Positions 6,215-6,581 of a DNA stretch of 6,581 nt are shown here, one piece after another (the stretch's first letter is position 1; every line of letters starts with the position of its first letter). The position numbers were made by a program, and so were the translations under genes. Source of the stretch: Candidatus Bathyarchaeota archaeon (GTDB lineage Archaea > Thermoproteota > Bathyarchaeia > TCS64); the NCBI GenBank assembly GCA_030613835.1, contig JAUWLH010000085.1, forward strand, positions 1 through 6,581, written 5' to 3'. The notes beneath the pieces are model-generated. The model saw nothing but the letters and a program-made list of their open reading frames with translations, made no database searches and had not been told where the DNA came from.

Positions 6215-6382
6215 CTAGTACCTACGTGGTGGCCTGTGCTTCTTGAAGCATTCCTGACAGTAGACTGGACGGCCCTCGGTTGGCTTGAACGGAACCTCGG
6301 CTTCCTCTCCACAGTCGCTGCATGTGACCTTGTGCATCTCTCGGGGACCACGGTCGTAGCTACGCCTCTCTCTATAACCCAT
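6215..6382 (-). CDS. Small CxxC-x17-CxxC zinc-ribbon protein (55 aa)
   Basis: The ATG at 6382 opens a 55-codon frame ending in TAG at 6217-6215. The product starts MGYRERRSYDRGPREMHKVT and has C21-S-D-C24, exactly 17 residues, then C42-Q-E-C45, a CxxC-x17-CxxC zinc ribbon (the family described by TIGR04272). The core PFKPTEGRPVYC (31-42) is nearly identical to the ribbon in the adjacent helicase (PFKPKDERPVYC). Basic, arginine-rich ends flank the ribbon, so RNA binding is likely. AGGAG at 6395-6391, 8 nt before the ATG, is a good Shine-Dalgarno site and favours this ATG over the in-frame GTG three codons upstream, which overlaps the site. It is on the same strand as the helicase and 186 bp upstream. 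No molecular function is established; I infer a role in RNA or ribosome handling together with, or in parallel to, the helicase. Confidence 0.88.
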   Translation of the reverse strand: MGYRERRSYDRGPREMHKVTCSDCGEEAEVPFKPTEGRPVYCQECFKKHRPPRRY

Positions 6383-6390
6383 TACTTTCA

Positions 6391-6395
6391 CTCCT
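6391..6395 (-). promoter_or_regulatory. Shine-Dalgarno site of the small zinc-ribbon gene
   Basis: The minus strand reads AGGAG followed by 8 nt and the ATG at 6382. It decides the start codon and is the only clear ribosome binding site ahead of a gene in this window; the others look leaderless or lack one. Confidence 0.6.
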
Positions 6396-6465
6396 ATTAC
6401 GTATCTTGATAAGTAGAATACAGTCGAAACGATACTCCAAATATCTGAGTCAAGGGAACAAGCCC

Positions 6466-6478
6466 CGCTATTAAATCT
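6466..6478 (-). promoter_or_regulatory. Candidate TATA box upstream of the small zinc-ribbon gene
   Basis: The minus strand reads TAGATTTAATAGC, centred near 6472. Used for the small gene it would give a leader of about 64 nt. A second option, GATATTT near 6443, would give about 34 nt. The box is nearly symmetric and could also drive plus-strand transcription starting near 6498. The ~200 bp from 6383 to the right edge otherwise hold no recognisable gene, only an open but unsupported plus-strand frame from a GTG at 6519. Confidence 0.3.
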
Positions 6479-6581
6479 ATGCGTAGTTTAACTCTTACCT
6501 AAATAAGATCTCAGGCAAGTGTACACCATTTTTTTCACAGAATTAGTGGTTTACTTCAAAGTTGCCTTAGAATACCTGAGG

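Noticed and set aside
6169..6351. A 60-codon minus-strand frame overlapping the small zinc-ribbon gene
   Set aside because: It is in a different frame from the CxxC-x17-CxxC protein, which has a Shine-Dalgarno site and clear homology to the helicase ribbon. The 60-codon product has no recognisable feature.
6048..6490. A 12-mer, ATGCGTAGTTTA, present on the minus strand at 6059-6048 and on the plus strand at 6479-6490, flanking the small zinc-ribbon gene
   Set aside because: About one inverted 12-mer match is expected by chance in a window this size, the flanks diverge at once, and no element boundary or target duplication is seen.

Overview
The window most likely comes from an archaeon, probably an uncultivated one. 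Four lines of evidence point that way. (1) Four of the seven genes have a TATA-like box about 26-30 nt upstream of the start codon and no Shine-Dalgarno sequence, the layout of archaeal leaderless or near-leaderless transcription. (2) A DEAD-box helicase carries a C-terminal CxxC-x17-CxxC zinc ribbon, a domain known from archaea such as methanosarcinas. (3) AGG is heavily used for arginine. (4) Intergenic gaps are short and punctuated by T-tracts. The phylum cannot be fixed from this sequence alone.

Layout from left to right: a GNAT acetyltransferase on the minus strand, cut by the left edge (1-420); a 136-bp gap with its promoter; a minus-strand class I SAM methyltransferase (557-1399); a minus-strand D-aminoacylase-type amidohydrolase (1453-3213). 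A 74-bp divergent promoter region separates this from a plus-strand metallo-beta-lactamase-fold hydrolase (3288-4136). That gene converges on a minus-strand cyclophilin (4133-4648), and their stop codons overlap. A minus-strand DEAD-box RNA helicase (4694-6028) follows, then a 186-bp leader/terminator region. Next is a 55-residue zinc-ribbon protein on the minus strand (6215-6382), a short gene that a minimum-length cut-off could miss. The last ~200 bp are AT-rich with no convincing gene.

There is no single pathway or long operon: most genes have their own promoter. Two associations stand out. The helicase and the small upstream protein share the same zinc ribbon (CxxC, PFKP, RPVYC, CxxC), so they form a same-strand pair probably concerned with RNA handling. 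These two genes also lack the leaderless layout: the helicase has a long leader with upstream ATGs, and the small gene has a Shine-Dalgarno site. The amidohydrolase and the MBL hydrolase share a divergent promoter region and may be co-regulated. No mobile element, CRISPR array or stable RNA gene was recognised.
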